Assembly: GCA_035578175.1 (NCBI GenBank) | Contig: JAQMRL010000001.1 | Span: 372,923,720-372,987,719 of the forward strand | Direction of reading: 5' to 3' | Origin: Catonia carolina | Lineage: Eukaryota > Arthropoda > Insecta > Hemiptera > Achilidae | DNA: 64,000 nucleotides | In this document: piece by piece, positions 45,141-56,715 of the stretch | Position numbering within the stretch: position 1 is the stretch's first letter | Layout of the letters: each line of letters begins with the position of its first letter | Made by a program: the position numbers and the translations under genes | Notes under the pieces: model-generated | Databases searched by the model: none | What the model saw: only the letters and a program-made list of their open reading frames with translations | Told to the model about the DNA's origin: nothing

Positions 45141-45664
45141 GATCAGAATCTGTGTAAAAATTAAATTGTTCAAAAACGTATATATAGCGTTCAAAATTAT
45201 TCTCAGGGGATTTCGGAGCATTTCTGTAGTAGAAATTGTAAATAGTAGTTTCATCAATAAGAATAAAACTACTAATAAACTAATAAAACTATCAAATAGT
45301 CAAAAATTCAGTCAAAACTATTCAAAATTTAAACTTAACACTGACCTCCCAGATGGCTTTCGTGATTATTCAGTCAGAGTTGAGCTACACGATTCAGAAT
45401 CTGTGTAAAAATTAAACTGTTCCAGAAAGTAGCCTACATAATGCATTAAAAATAATTCTCAGGGGCTCTTCTAAACATTTCTGTAATAGTAGTTTCGATA
45501 AGAGTAAAATTACTCAAAAGCCTTAAAACTCGGTCGTAATACATAGTAAAAAAAAACAATAATACAGTCAAAAATTCAGTCGAAACTATTCAAAATTGAA
45601 ACCTGACATCGGCCTCCTATATGGCTTTCGTGATAAATCAGTCAGAGGTGAGCTACACGATTCG
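45141..45664 (+). repeat. Two-unit tandem duplication (~260-bp unit)
   Basis: Unit 1 starts GATCAGAATCTGTGTAAAAA at 45140 and unit 2 starts GATTCAGAATCTGTGTAAAA at about 45390. Both contain ATTATTCTCAGGGG.., CATTTCTGTA, AGTCAAAAATTCAGTC, ATGGCTTTCGTGAT and GAGCTACACGATTC. No coding sequence; origin unknown. Confidence 0.8.
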
Positions 45665-47180
45665 ATTTTAAGCTAGGTTCTTAATAAACTTTAACTTTTT
45701 GCGTTAATAACCTTTTTTATCTTAAAAACCTAGGCCAATGATACGACTGTAATCAAAAAATTAAGGACTGACTAGGATAAAAGGCTAAAAATGTTGGTGG
45801 TTTTATTTTGAATTTTTTTTATTTTATATTTAAAACAAACTATTGCTTTAACTGAAGTCACCGTATTACAATCAAAAACCTTTTTTAACTAAGGTATAAA
45901 TCTTGTTAAAAAGGCCTAAAAATAATGTAACAAATAGCCACATCCGAAAGCCCTTACACTGGATGTAACACAGAAATTTCGAATTCATCCCCGATGAACG
46001 AAAAAAACTTTCAACGCTTAAAAGCATCTATGGCTTCCGGCCATATTACCCATAGAAAGACGCTTTCTTTTTAAGTTACACAAGTTAGCAGAACAGACTT
46101 TGTACTGTGACTAGCTGACAACCATATATTATGAAATAACAACACTGGGTATACGTAATCAAATTCATATCTACTCACTTCAAAAATCAGAAACATTCAT
46201 AGTTTAAATTGGGTGGTTGTTTGAGAATAAAACAGTTACCAATTATAAAATTAAAAATGGCCACTGTATACTGTAACGAATACCGTTCTTAAACCCAATA
46301 TAGTAGCTGATGAGACTTAAAAAAATAAACTACCGAGTCCGAGTCCTGAAAGAAGCCTTGCGCTCGAGATGACGACGTCGTAGCTAGGCTACCTTGTCGT
46401 TCAGAGAATTGGATGAAAGGAACTTTTTTGGAATTTTTCCTTATTTGGAATTACAGATGATTAATTGGGTGAAAGATGGGTTCGGAATCGGGATAACAGC
46501 GAGAACATTGCCTAGGGAAGTGACGCTTTTTCTAGTCGGGAGTATTTTCTGCTAGTAGGAAATATTTATAGGGAGTCTATAGAAAATCGTGGAATGGTTG
46601 TTTAATCATAACTTGTGGCGGGCGAGGTGTCGTGTAGATTTCTATGATAGCTGGCTGTACAGAGCGTTGACCGGCAACAAAATAAATAAATAAACTAAGG
46701 TAAACTTGTAAATATATAAATTTGAATTTCTGTTTGTTGGAATATAAATTGTAAGACACATTAATTTAATCTACGATAGAAACTAAAATAATTCGACATT
46801 AGGTACAACATGAAATTTAGTACATGTAGATTTAATGTACCTAAACCAAAATTACATTTAGTAAGTTTATAATACATAGAGTAATGATTCACCACGAGGG
46901 TATATTATGGTTTCATGTTAACAACTAGGTCAGTAAACTCTGTTTTAAAACTAAGAATAACTACGGTTTACTTTGCCAACGTCGCACTATGACATGTGCT
47001 AGCCATATTTTCAAATCGTCCCTCTGCGTACAGACGTAAACGTGTGAACTATTAATTAATCTAGTTACGTATGAAATGTATTTCATATGTATCAGACAAC
47101 CACAAAAGAATCTATGTTTATAAAATTTACAAGATAGTTCACTATACTGTATATTCAGGATAAAAGTGTATTGCAATATG
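45665..47180. other. No recognised gene; GC-richer patch at 46340-46420
   Basis: Mostly AT-rich. GCTCGAGATGACGACGTCGT near 46361-46382 contains the small palindrome ACGACGTCGT. Nothing assigned. Confidence 0.45.
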
Positions 47181-47186
47181 TCAATA

Positions 47187-47441
<255 letters not shown>

Positions 47442-47453
47442 GTATATAATATA

Positions 47454-47812
47454 CCTCAGAGTATTACATATATTCGAGATCTTTCGTCTCTCTCGGAGAC
47501 ATCCTCAGGAATTATTATACTAAACGCTAAACACATATAACATTTAAAACAAATATGGTCGAAGACCACGTCAATTACTAAACTATTTTACCAAACAAGC
47601 CGCGCGCGATTACTCGGCCGAAACTTATTATTAAGAAACTTATCATTTCGGCCGAATAATCGCGCGCGGCATGGTTGGTGTAATAGTTTAGTAATTGACG
47701 TGGTCTTCGACCATATTTGTTTTATATGTTATATGTGTTTAGTATTTAGTATAATAATTCCTGAGGATGTCTCCGAGAGAGACGAAAGATCTCGAAATGT
47801 AATACTCTGAGG
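47454..47812. mobile_element. Long palindrome (foldback element)
   Basis: The left arm from CCTCAGAGTATTACAT and the right arm ending ATGTAATACTCTGAGG are complementary over about 170 bp. They pass through GAGATCTTTCGTCTCTC, AGACATCCTCAGGAATTATT, TATGGTCGAAGACCACG and GCCGCGCGCGATTA..CGGCCGAAA, meeting around 47633 with a ~20-nt loop. Only small differences separate the arms. No target duplication or open frame seen; adjacent to the TG tract. Confidence 0.92.
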
Positions 47813-48765
47813 TGAGTGTTATATTTAATTAGTTTTGTTTTGGCTGTTCATTATACATCATATATGTAGTGTATACAAACAAAGGAATAATAATGTTTAA
47901 TAAAATAAATTTAAAAAAATAAAATAAAATAAAAAAATAATAAATAATAATAAATAAAAATAAAATAAATAAATCAGCTTCTCTATATATATATATATAT
48001 ATAGGCCTATACATTAAAATGCAATAGAGAATTGGTAATGTTGAAAACTCGAACAATGAAGTAACTTCAAGAATTTTAATTATTCTTTTGGTGCATACCA
48101 AATTAATTCTTAATTCGTTACCTTAATTGTATGTTGGATAACAGTTTCTTCACGTCCAATCAGTTCAAGTTATAATCTTGGATTTATCTAACAAACAATC
48201 CAACATTATTTTAATGATTCTTTTTTAAATTTCAATACTGATGTAACCAAGGGTTACACTCAGCAGTGGTTTCTTTAGGATTGCGTAGTCACAATACTAC
48301 GACGGAGACGAACTTCATGAAAAACATTTAATGGGATATGATGATTCTTTTTTGTAATATTGATCTTGGTTTATAATATTCCAAAGAATATTTTGATTCC
48401 CAAAGATGTTGTATTGCGAATAAAGTGAGAGAAAAAATCTATAAAGTAATTCGATTGGTTGATTGAAGAATTACTTTTAATCAACTTGTCTATTTGGGTT
48501 GTACCTTTACTTAACCAATATAAAGAAAAAACTTTTGTCACAGAATAGTAAATATTTTGTACACTTTTTGGGCTGTTTAACCAGAAAAAGTCTACAGTTA
48601 AAAATGTTCTTAAAAAAATATTTTTAAAATCAGTTAAGATAAATAAACTTTTGAGGTTGTCACAAAATAGGGACAAACCAGTAAAAAACGATTTGAAAAT
48701 AAATCTGATCTACGTTTAATTAAAATTTACTAGGATTTTAATCTCAATGTGCCGTTTGTTAGCAT
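47813..48765. other. AT-rich; (AT)n at 47985-48002
   Basis: A-rich simple sequence (47900-47980) and a short AT microsatellite; no gene recognised. Frames of 90-101 codons here are low-complexity Phe/Ile/Leu and not credible. Confidence 0.5.
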
Positions 48766-48769
48766 GTTT

Positions 48770-49030
48770 TTAATAATCGCTATTTCTAAAATATTTCGTC
48801 TATTTAGATGCTCATGTCTTCGCTGTTATCTAACAAATTAATAGCCAAGAGTTTTTAATAACACAATGTTACTGATAAACATTGTCATTTCGCACATACC
48901 AAGTAGTATTAAATAAGTCTTAACACTTGTGCCCCAAATCTGGATTCCGTACATCCAAACTTCAACAAAATTTTGAATTATAATAGTTTATTATTTAAGG
49001 ACAATGGTGATTTGCTTCCTGCAAACCAAT
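48770..49030 (-). pseudogene. Weak Jockey-like LINE relic
   Basis: Minus-strand reading near 48990-48930 gives QNFVEVWMYGIQIWGTSVKT, matching the 'l.yGiqlWGts' block of Jockey-type RT C-termini. Sequence beyond it is too decayed to follow. Confidence 0.4.
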
Positions 49031-49137
49031 TCTTCTTAGAAAACTTAAATAATTGAAATACTAGACGTAGGTTTTTTTAATGCGCCTAACTCCAAAACTT
49101 TTTAAAGAAAATTTAAATTTAAATAAATTAGAATTAT

Positions 49138-49138
49138 A

Positions 49139-49187
<49 letters not shown>

Positions 49188-49207
49188 TTAATAGTAATAA
49201 TATAGTA

Positions 49208-49243
<36 letters not shown>

Positions 49244-49246
49244 TTA
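49138..49246 (+). repeat. (AAT)n trinucleotide microsatellite
   Basis: Two runs of AAT/ATA repeats (about 49139-49186 and 49209-49241) joined by an imperfect section. Confidence 0.93.
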
Positions 49247-50400
49247 CTCACAGAACAATGAACTTTTAAACATGAACTTTCATTAATATTTATGAAAATT
49301 ATTATTTTTATGGGATTTTAATCACGTCATTAAACTAATAACATTATTAATAATGGTAATAAATAATTCTTCATGCGGATAAACTTCGATAAGATTCATT
49401 TAAAAGACTGGGAGGACAAATGATAAAATCTTCCGAAGAATTACTTGCAATAAATTATTAAGCAATGGTTGAAGAAAATAGTACGAAAGAATTAAGTTAC
49501 TTAGTAAGCAACGTACTAAATCACTTTGTATGCAAACACCGTAATATATTGTTAGTCAACAAATTTCTCTATCTAAGTACAATTCATTTGCATTTAGTAT
49601 AGACATGATTGAAAATAAAAGTATAAAAGCGATTGCTCCACAGGAAATATAATACCAAGTCAATGGAGCACTGTTACGAAGAGTTTAAAATATAAATTTT
49701 ATTGAAGATTCTACGTTGAAATTGTGTTTCAACATTAACTTTTTCAGATAACTTCTAAGTTTCAATTAATAAAACTTCCCATTATCTTTAAAACAATAAC
49801 TGACAAGTACGTTAAATTTCCGATGTTCATACCGTTCTAGCTAATTTTCTATTCAAGAGGTACAATAATAATAATTATTATTGTGCTTTATTTACAAAAA
49901 TTACATTAGAAATAAAAAGTAACCATACATTATAATGGCTTAATCTAATGGTTGCCTCCCAGGTTAGCAACCAATCTCCTTAAACCACATTTTAATATAA
50001 CCCAACCACACAACTAATATGCACACACATTTATAGACAGTGTTAAGTGTTTTAGAAAAAAATGTCCTTCCAAATACGTTTAAAAATAAACAAGAGATAC
50101 AAATTTCAGTACATTGTCCCACTAAATATAAAAACGTTTACATCATTATTTTGGACAACCAAACAAAGCTAAAGGGTGTTCATTTAATAGTACGCCTATT
50201 TGCTAATTTCGTTTTCAATTAATATTCATCTCCGTATAAACTTTTTTGAGTATTTATTTCTTTACATCGAACAGAAAGAAAGAACACAATCTTAAAGACA
50301 CGAAACAAAAGAAGGAGAAATTATATTGGCAAAAACGGTAATTTTATTTTTTACCTCTTAATTATTATTAGGAATTATACACAATTAAAAAACACCCTAC
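49247..50400. other. AT-rich stretch with no recognised feature
   Basis: A perfect palindromic word AATAATAATTATTATT lies near 49867. No gene or named repeat. Confidence 0.5.
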
Positions 50401-50404
50401 GTTA

Positions 50405-50700
50405 TCATTGTTTCTACAGGTCCTTTGGCTTGAAGCTGATGTGGATCAGGGATCAACATCAAAATGTATTCATGTGTTGCAGCTGTCAGCTGGTTACAAG
50501 CAAAGTTGCTCGCTCAGTCAGTATTACACAACAATATTAGTAGACAATTATAGCAAATTTCAACCGGCTGATGACTATGCTTGGTTTGAGGGCTAATCAG
50601 CCCACAAACCAAAAAATTAATTTCATATTCAATCCAGAGTTTGAACCCGGGACTTTCAAGAAAGATGTAGTTTACTAGTAGTACGCAACTAGGTATCTGA
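50405..50700 (-). repeat. SINE-like region: family J scrap, hairpin and tRNA-like B box
   Basis: 50460-50530 (GCAGCTGTCAGCTGG, GCTCGCTCAGTCAG) resembles the head of family J at 18890-18930. At 50583-50610 GGTTTGAGGGCTAATCAG and CCCACAAACC form a 12-bp stem. At 50636-50660 the minus strand reads AAAGTCCCGGGTTCAAACTC, a good B box. Probably a composite of SINE pieces; boundaries not defined. Confidence 0.4.
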
Positions 50701-50851
50701 TGTATGGACCCTGTCACTCTAAACTGAAAGCGAAAATGTTTCATAAGTTTTTAACTCTAGTGTTATTACACTTGCATAGATTACATTTCTATTATTCAAT
50801 TATTCTATTATTTATTTATTGATTCTATTATTCTATTTATTACATTTCTAT

Positions 50852-51124
50852 TTAAGAACAGAAGAGTTAGAGGTGTAGACACTAGTCAGAGTTAGATCCT
50901 CTGAAAGTAATGAATCATCAGTATACAGCCAGACCATATGATGAATGAAGTGAAGGTGTTATTTGCAGGGTTTAAAGTGGGTGCTTTTCGGAGGGCCTGG
51001 CATGCTGATAAGTCTACTCTTTCAACTCAAGAGGAAGGCAATAGTAAACCAACTCACTCCTCGTTTTTACTTAGTAAAACCTCTGAAGCTTTAAACCAAC
51101 TTTTCGGCTGATCACCTAAACAAC
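50852..51124 (+). mobile_element. Family A retroposon, copy 6 (5'-truncated)
   Basis: Bounded by the 10-bp direct repeat ACATTTCTAT (50842-50851 and 51125-51134). It starts at TTAAGAACAGAAGAG, about 120 bp into the consensus, and ends ACCTAAACAAC. A truncated 5' end with an intact 3' end and a target duplication is strong evidence that family A moves by target-primed reverse transcription. Confidence 0.92.
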
Positions 51125-51179
51125 ACATTTCTATAGGTTCGCTGGTTAACTATGTATTTTGTTTGTAAAAATATTCTTC

Positions 51180-51345
51180 AACAAATCATCTAGTGTTGGA
51201 TATCGGCCTCTCCTGTTTGCTTCCACAAGTACGTATTCTGTGACCTTCTTGCCCAGTTAAATCCTGCCACCAGTTTTAAGTTATCTCTCCACCATGTTTG
51301 TGGATGACCTCTATGACTTCTCAGACAGGATGCAAATATTAATAG
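51180..51345 (-). pseudogene. LINE C-terminal tail fragment
   Basis: Minus-strand reading RSHRGHPQTWWRDNLKLVAG, FNWARRSQNTYLWKQTGEAD, IQH (51339 to 51190). This matches the terminal LINE block RsrGRPk.RWrDdl...aG.nW...AqdR..Wr..gEa..Q. The remainder of the LINE is not recognisable. Confidence 0.7.
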
Positions 51346-51504
51346 ATTTAATTTTATGAAAATGATTAATTCCCTGATTTTCAAAGTAATGATTTAATAG
51401 ATGGGTATAAATCTTATACGTAATTACTCGTATTATGAATAAATGAATCAATAAAAAAACCTAAAAAACCGGACTTTTTGTTTTTGTCTTTGATTTCTGG
51501 CACG

Positions 51505-51840
51505 TCCTTAATATTTCATTTTTATCCGTAATGTGTGTACGTTGAAACCTGTTCAATTTTGGAATAATAAGCAACCCACGACCCAATGAAATGAAGATGA
51601 TGTGTATGACATGTAAATGAAGTGTAGTTTTGCACAGGTTCAGGTTGACCATTCCTGAGAGAGTATGGTTAATTGAACGCCAACCATCAAAGTACACCGG
51701 TAACCACTCTAGAGCATTCACATCAGTAAAAAATTAACTAACTTTACTTGGATTTAAACCAGGAACCTTTGTCTCCAAAAATCAGCTGTTAAACAGCTGA
51801 CTTGCGGTGACGACTTTACTTCTAGACCAACCCGGTGGGT
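51505..51840 (-). mobile_element. tRNA-derived SINE family G, copy G5 (full length)
   Basis: On the minus strand the head CACCGGGTTGGTCTAGAAG (A box), AGTCGTCACCGCAAGTCAGC and AACAGCTGATTTTTGGAG lead to the B box region AAGGTTCCTGGTTTAAATCC. The body CCGGTGTACTTTGATGG, GTTCAATTAACCATACTC and GAATGGTCAACC leads to the tail ACACATTACGGATAAAAA. A possible short duplication TTAATA lies on both sides. Parallel to G3 throughout. Confidence 0.85.
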
Positions 51841-53087
51841 TAATACGTTACTAAGCAGAAAAAATTCGAACGTGATATTAAAATTTATTTAAAGGGCTAA
51901 GAGGAATTCCATTTACAGTAGACGTACCCAGTAGAACATCTCCAGTTCGAACTATGAAAGGTTTTCCTTATTCAAATCAAGATATCTTAGTTCCATTTCC
52001 GCTTCAAACAGTCGTAGTTGATCAGTCTTCAATTTAGACGAAAACATTATCGGTAAGTTTTTGGTTCTCGAAGTTGTACTCAATTTAAATTTTATTACAA
52101 TCAGGAAAAGTTTTACTACAACCGTGGATCAAAAATGCATTTAAAAACGTACAACTAAAATAGCTTTAAAATCAGATGTGTATTACAAAAAGGAAATACA
52201 AACGTATTTCTACGTACGAATATGAGAAAAGATTAAAGGCATAACCTTTTTCATCGGAGGTCAAAAATCATTGAGTTTGAGTTACAAATAATTTAGCCTA
52301 TATAGAACTATTCTGGAAATCGTTATCAATTTATTGTTTGCAACAATAAAATTAAATTATTTTTTTGTAATTAAAAATTATTTATGACTGTCGGAACTAA
52401 TTACGTGCTAAACAAAGAATTCAATAAATGATTTTACGGAAACTTATAATAAAACAGTTATTTACAGAAGGGAAAGGAAACTCAAACCATTTGAAATATA
52501 AATAAAACTATTAATTTTACAATAAAAAATTTATGAAGTATTTAAAGTTAACTGACTAACCATAAAAAATTAATCAGGGGCTAGACTGATAAGAAATAAT
52601 AAAACTCATTTATTGTGAAATGAATAAAACTAAGAAGTAACAATATCCTCAATATGGAATAAAAAGAACGTTTATGAAGAATTTGTTATTGCTATCGAAT
52701 AAATTGTGGAAACTTATTACATACACTATCATACAACCAATTAATTATTACATTGTAAAGAAAAAATATACATAATTTTAATTACATACTTTCCCAATTA
52801 ACTTGTCTCATATCCTTGAATTACTTTCTTTGAAAGTTAAATCGTAAAATAAAATTATTTTAAGTTTTATTATAGTACATTTTACGAATGGGTTATTCTG
52901 TAATAACATATTTTTAATCTGTTTTTAAAATAAACTACATCGTTAATCTTTGTTTAAATGCCAGAAGAAAAATAAAACAGTAACATTTGAATTTTCTTAC
53001 TGTTAATTTTAGTCATAACTTAAAATTATGTAACGGTCAGAATATTTACATTTTTAACTTTTTCTTTAAAAAATCGATTTTCTAATC
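51841..53087. other. AT-rich stretch with no recognised feature
   Basis: Nothing supported up to the TA target of the mariner element. Confidence 0.5.
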
Positions 53088-53089
53088 TA

Positions 53090-53577
53090 CAGGGTGATTC
53101 ATGAAGTTCTCCCCCCACTTCTACAGCACATTGTACTAGTAAAAATAATGAAAAAATGTTATATAAACATAGGTCCGAAAACGCTTCGTTAGCGAGTTAC
53201 AGCTAGCGAAAGATTTCGCCTGAATTCCTGGGCAAAGAGTAAAATAAAGCCATACTGAACTTTTGGAAAGGTTAATTAAGTAAGAAATGTCGTGGATTCT
53301 TACGTAATTTTACCTGATAAAGCTAATAAAATAGGTTTCAGAACTGTACCTGTAGTATTTTTGAGGGATTCACGGTTAAATGCAAAAAATTGGGGCACGA
53401 AACAATGTTTTTTTAAGTTTCATGTACAATAACTTTGTTAAATTGGTAATAAATACATAAAATCAACAAACATTAATTGTAGAGAATTTAATTCTGAGAA
53501 AATTGATATAATCAAAGTCTAAAATAAAACAGAAATAAGTATCAAAAAATCGATTTTATTCAGTATAATACATTACT
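53090..53577. repeat. Left terminal inverted repeat of the DD41D element
   Basis: Starts CAGGGTGATTCATGAAG and ends CAGTATAATACATTACT. It contains the imperfect palindromic words GAAAACGCTTCGTTAGCG and GTTACAGCTAGCGAAAG. Its inner end stops 46 bp before the transposase stop codon. Confidence 0.95.
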
Positions 53578-53623
53578 AGTTTTAAGCAAAATTAATCAGG
53601 TTGGGCCAACCGTACGCACCTTT

Positions 53624-54679
53624 TTATAATAGATGTTCGAAAATGAGGCCATCATTATCAATACATTTTGCAGCACGTTTGTGTATTGCTTTTGTTGCGT
53701 TTCTTAATTTTTCAGGGCTTCCCTGTATCTGCACAGCCGAATCCATAATACGGGCAATTAATTCATCACGAGAATTCACTTTTGTCTTGTATACAATGTC
53801 TTTCATCCATCCCCAGATGCAATAATCCAATGGAGATAGATCTGGGGATCTTGGTGGCCAAGGGTGAGGCCCTCCACGACCAATCCAGTGTCCAGGAAAT
53901 TGATGATTTAAATAAGCAGAAACGGCACGTGAAAAGTGGGGAGGTGCTCCGTCATGCTGGAAGTACAAATTTTGTCTGAGACGTAAAGGAACATTCTCTA
54001 ACAGCTGCGGCAACTCTTCTTGAAGGAAATGCAAATACAACTCAGCATTTAGGCGTCCAGGTAATATGAAAGGTCCAATCAGCCGATTGTGCAAAAGGCC
54101 ACACCAGACATTGACGCTAAATCGGTGTTTAAAGTTCTGTTCCACTACCTCATGTGGATTTTCTTCTGCCCATGAATGTTCATTGTGCAAGTTATTGACA
54201 CCATCCCGAGTGAATTGTGCCTCATCCGTAAACAAAATACGCTTGTAGAGTTGATTATTAATATTCAAAAAGTTGCAAAACTCCAAGCGAAGCGGACCAT
54301 CCCCTGGCTGTAGATGTTGAACCTTTTGTTTATGAAACGGATAAAATTTGTTTCGATTTAGTGACCTCCACACCGTTGACTGCGAAACTCCTATCCGCCT
54401 AGAAATACGTCGTGTACTTACACCTGGACTGCGATGAACAGCATTAATAACAATATCATCATCAAGTTGGAAAGCTCGTTCATAATTGGTTCTAGTACTT
54501 GGTAGTGATCCTGTTTCCCGAAGAGTACGAAAAGTTCCTGAAATTGTTTTGGTATCTGGAATCCTCCTATTAGGGTAACGTAGTTCATATTCTACTACAG
54601 CAGCTCTAGCATTACCATTACAGTAACCCAAAATAAAAACCATATCAGCGTATTCCTCTGATGTAAATAAGTAAGGCAT
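53624..54679 (-). CDS. Tc1/mariner (DD41D) transposase, 351 aa, intact
   Basis: This enzyme would bind the element's terminal repeats and catalyse cut-and-paste transposition in the nucleus. Residues 1-60 (SEEYADMVFILGYCNGNARA...YPNRRIPD) are an N-terminal helix-turn-helix of the DUF4817 type common in insects. Residues 75-110 (PGVSTRRISRRIGVSQSTVW) form a second HTH. The catalytic core follows: D152 in ILFTDEAQFTRDG, D243 in YFQHDGAPPHF, and D285 in RSPDLSPLDYCIWGWMKD. There are 41 residues between the second and third aspartates, so the triad is DD41D. Length (351) fits full-length mariner-type transposases. The first ATG begins MPYLFTSEEYADM, matching the usual family start, and there is no frameshift or internal stop. 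The stop is followed within 50 bp by the terminal repeat. The family name rests on motif recognition; the triad spacing is counted directly. Confidence 0.93.
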   Translation of the reverse strand: MPYLFTSEEYADMVFILGYCNGNARAAVVEYELRYPNRRIPDTKTISGTFRTLRETGSLPSTRTNYERAFQLDDDIVINAVHRSPGVSTRRISRRIGVSQSTVWRSLNRNKFYPFHKQKVQHLQPGDGPLRLEFCNFLNINNQLYKRILFTDEAQFTRDGVNNLHNEHSWAEENPHEVVEQNFKHRFSVNVWCGLLHNRLIGPFILPGRLNAELYLHFLQEELPQLLENVPLRLRQNLYFQHDGAPPHFSRAVSAYLNHQFPGHWIGRGGPHPWPPRSPDLSPLDYCIWGWMKDIVYKTKVNSRDELIARIMDSAVQIQGSPEKLRNATKAIHKRAAKCIDNDGLIFEHLL

Positions 54680-55111
54680 TTTTTCGCTGAATAAACAATC
54701 GAATTATAACTCACAAAAAAATTGCATTTAATAACACGATTCACAGAACCCGATCTCCTGCTGTAGCTTGCAAAACACCACTAATACACAGTTCTAACGT
54801 AACAGTACAGAATACCATTGTTGATCAGCTGTTATTCGTGCGTTACCAACTTAGAAATTAATAAAACAAAAAACTGCATTTCGATTATTAGTAAACAATA
54901 ATTGGAAAATGTTTGCTTCATTTATTTTCGAACATTTAATGTAAATTTTTATTTTAAAAAAAATACAACGTAATAAAACATGATATTTTTATTTACAAAC
55001 AAATTTATTTAACAGTTCATCTTGTTTTCTCAATTTATCTCATCATTAAGGAACAAAAATTTTGTTTTTGTTTTATTTTAACTAAATACCGTACGGTATT
55101 TCTTTACAGAT

Positions 55112-55600
55112 AGTAATGTATTATACTGAATAAAATCGATTTTTTGATACTTATTTCTGTTTTATTTTAGACTTTGATTATATCAATTTTCTCAGAATTA
55201 AATTCTCTACAATTAATGTTTGTTGATTTTATGTATTTATTACCAATTTAACAAAGTTATTGTACATGAAACTTAAAAAAACATTGTTTCGTGCCCCAAT
55301 TTTTTGCATTTAACCGTGAATCCCTCAAAAACTACTACAGGTACAGTTCTGAAACCTATTTTATTAGCTTTATCAGGTAAAATTACATAAGAATCCACGA
55401 CATTTCTTACTTAATTAACCTTTCCAAAAGTTCAGTATGGCTTTATTTTACTCTTTGCCCAGGAATTCAGGCGAAATCTTTCGCTAGCTGTAACTCGCTA
55501 ACGAAGCGTTTTCGGACCTATGTTTATATAACATTTTTTCATTATTTTTACTAGTACAATGTGCTGTAGAAGTGGGGGGAGAACTTCATGAATCACCCTG
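55112..55600. repeat. Right terminal inverted repeat of the DD41D element
   Basis: Begins AGTAATGTATTATACTG and ends CTTCATGAATCACCCTG. Reverse complement of the left arm with two differences seen. Lies upstream of the gene, separated by a ~430-bp AT-rich leader. Confidence 0.95.
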
Positions 55601-56160
55601 TATATAAAAGCAAAATCCACGTCAAAAACTACGAAGCCCAAAAACTTGATTAGGATACATACATTAGGATACAAGATTAGGATACATATTTTGGTATGTA
55701 AGTTCCATTTCGGTTGAAATTGTTCGCTAAAATAGGATTTTGAAAAATTCACTTCTAAGAAAGAAATGGAAAGACTGGAAAACCGGTTTTTCATAACTAT
55801 ATTGCTCACGCGTATTCCAGGTAAAAATGCACATAAAACGTAAAGAACATTACAACGACTACAACTTCTGATATTGTAGCCGTCGTAATGGTATATGGTA
55901 TAAGTTTTTCAACGATTTTAGGGAAATTTACGATTTTTACCAAAAAAATGAATTAATCATAAAAAAGCATGTAACCAAACGTTACAACGCACAAATCCTC
56001 ATTTCGTTATAAACTAAATAAAACATTAAGTAGAAGTTTATTTACATAATACAATCGTAATCATAAGGTGTTCAACAGGAATGATCTTTATTATGAATTC
56101 TGTTCAATTTTGATATCCTACTAATGAATTATGAGAGAAAGTCTTTATATTTTGAGCCTT
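55601..56160. other. No gene; small hairpin and AGGATAC repeats
   Basis: GATTAGGATACATA-type words repeat three times at 55650-55690. An imperfect hairpin at 55848-55891 pairs CATTACAACGACTACAA with TTGTAGCCGTCGTAATG. No gene recognised. Confidence 0.5.
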
Positions 56161-56164
56161 GGCA

Positions 56165-56517
56165 AAAGTGTCATCTGACATTTCTACTGGAAAGTTTATC
56201 TAGCGTATGAGCCGGAAAGTAAACAGCAGTTGACTGTACGGGTGTTTCAAGATTACCTAAATCCAACAAAAGCTGTTTGCGCTCGAAGCACTTCGAAACA
56301 ATAGTCGCCTGATTTTTTGGGAAAACTGGTCATGTGGCAACAGATCCTTTTCAGAAACGTAAAACGATTAACTCTGAATGGTAAAACCGGATTTGGTACA
56401 ACTGGTTTGCCGGAAATCTTCAGTAAAATAAGAAAAACAAACAAGCGCCATCGGATCATTTTTCATCATGACAATGTGAGTTTTTACACAATTCATTTAA
56501 CAACCGACTGGTTGAAC
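56165..56517 (+). pseudogene. DD34D mariner transposase relic
   Basis: Readings in two frames: YEPESKQQLTVRVFQDYLNP and TKAVCARSTSKQ, then GKLVMWQQILF, VKRLTLNGKTGFGTTGLPEI, FSKIRKTNKRHRIIFHHDNV and SFYTIHLTTDWLN. This is the middle of a mariner transposase, up to the second catalytic Asp (HHDN). Frameshifts and a stop are present. It is cut off at 56517 where a LINE 3' end begins. Confidence 0.82.
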
Positions 56518-56715
56518 ATCATCATCATGACCCATCACGGACTAGGCTTCTAGAGCCTGTTCCGGTGCCCATCGTTTCCTCGGCCTTCCAACGTTTCTTC
56601 TTCTATCCTGCCTCAGTTTCCATACCTACAGAGGAAGATGATCTTGAGACACAGGAGCAGGTGATCGTCCATCTCATCCTATGCTGCTTGATCACATCGG
56701 CAAGTGGTTGGATGC
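56518..56715 (-). repeat. LINE 3' end fragment with (ATG)n tail
   Basis: CATCATCATCATGACCCATCA at the left is the microsatellite tail of a minus-strand LINE 3' end. ACTAGGCTTCTAGAGCCTGTTCCG and CGGCCTTCCAACGTTTCTTCTT correspond to the 3' region of the LINE copies at 10196 and 32795 (GGCCTGTTCC..., 'GRPRKRW' codons). It interrupts the mariner relic, so it is younger than it. Confidence 0.65.

Larger units (their letters stand above)
53090..55600 (-). mobile_element. Tc1/mariner element of the DD41D type, apparently intact
   Basis: 2511 bp between TA dinucleotides (53088-53089 and 55601-55602). Terminal inverted repeats are unusually long: 53090-53577 and 55112-55600, beginning CAGGGTGATTCATGAAG. 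I found only two differences between the arms over ~488 bp (one substitution in TTCTTACGTAA/TTCTTATGTAA, one 1-bp indel in GTAGTA(G)TTTTTGAG). It encloses a single intact transposase gene on the minus strand. Short spacers of 46 bp and about 430 bp separate gene and arms; the longer one should hold the promoter. All parts needed for an autonomous element are visible. Confidence 0.95.

Noticed and set aside
47829..48676. 90-101 codon frames in the A/T-rich region after the palindrome
   Set aside because: Low-complexity Phe/Ile/Leu translations of A-rich DNA; no motif.
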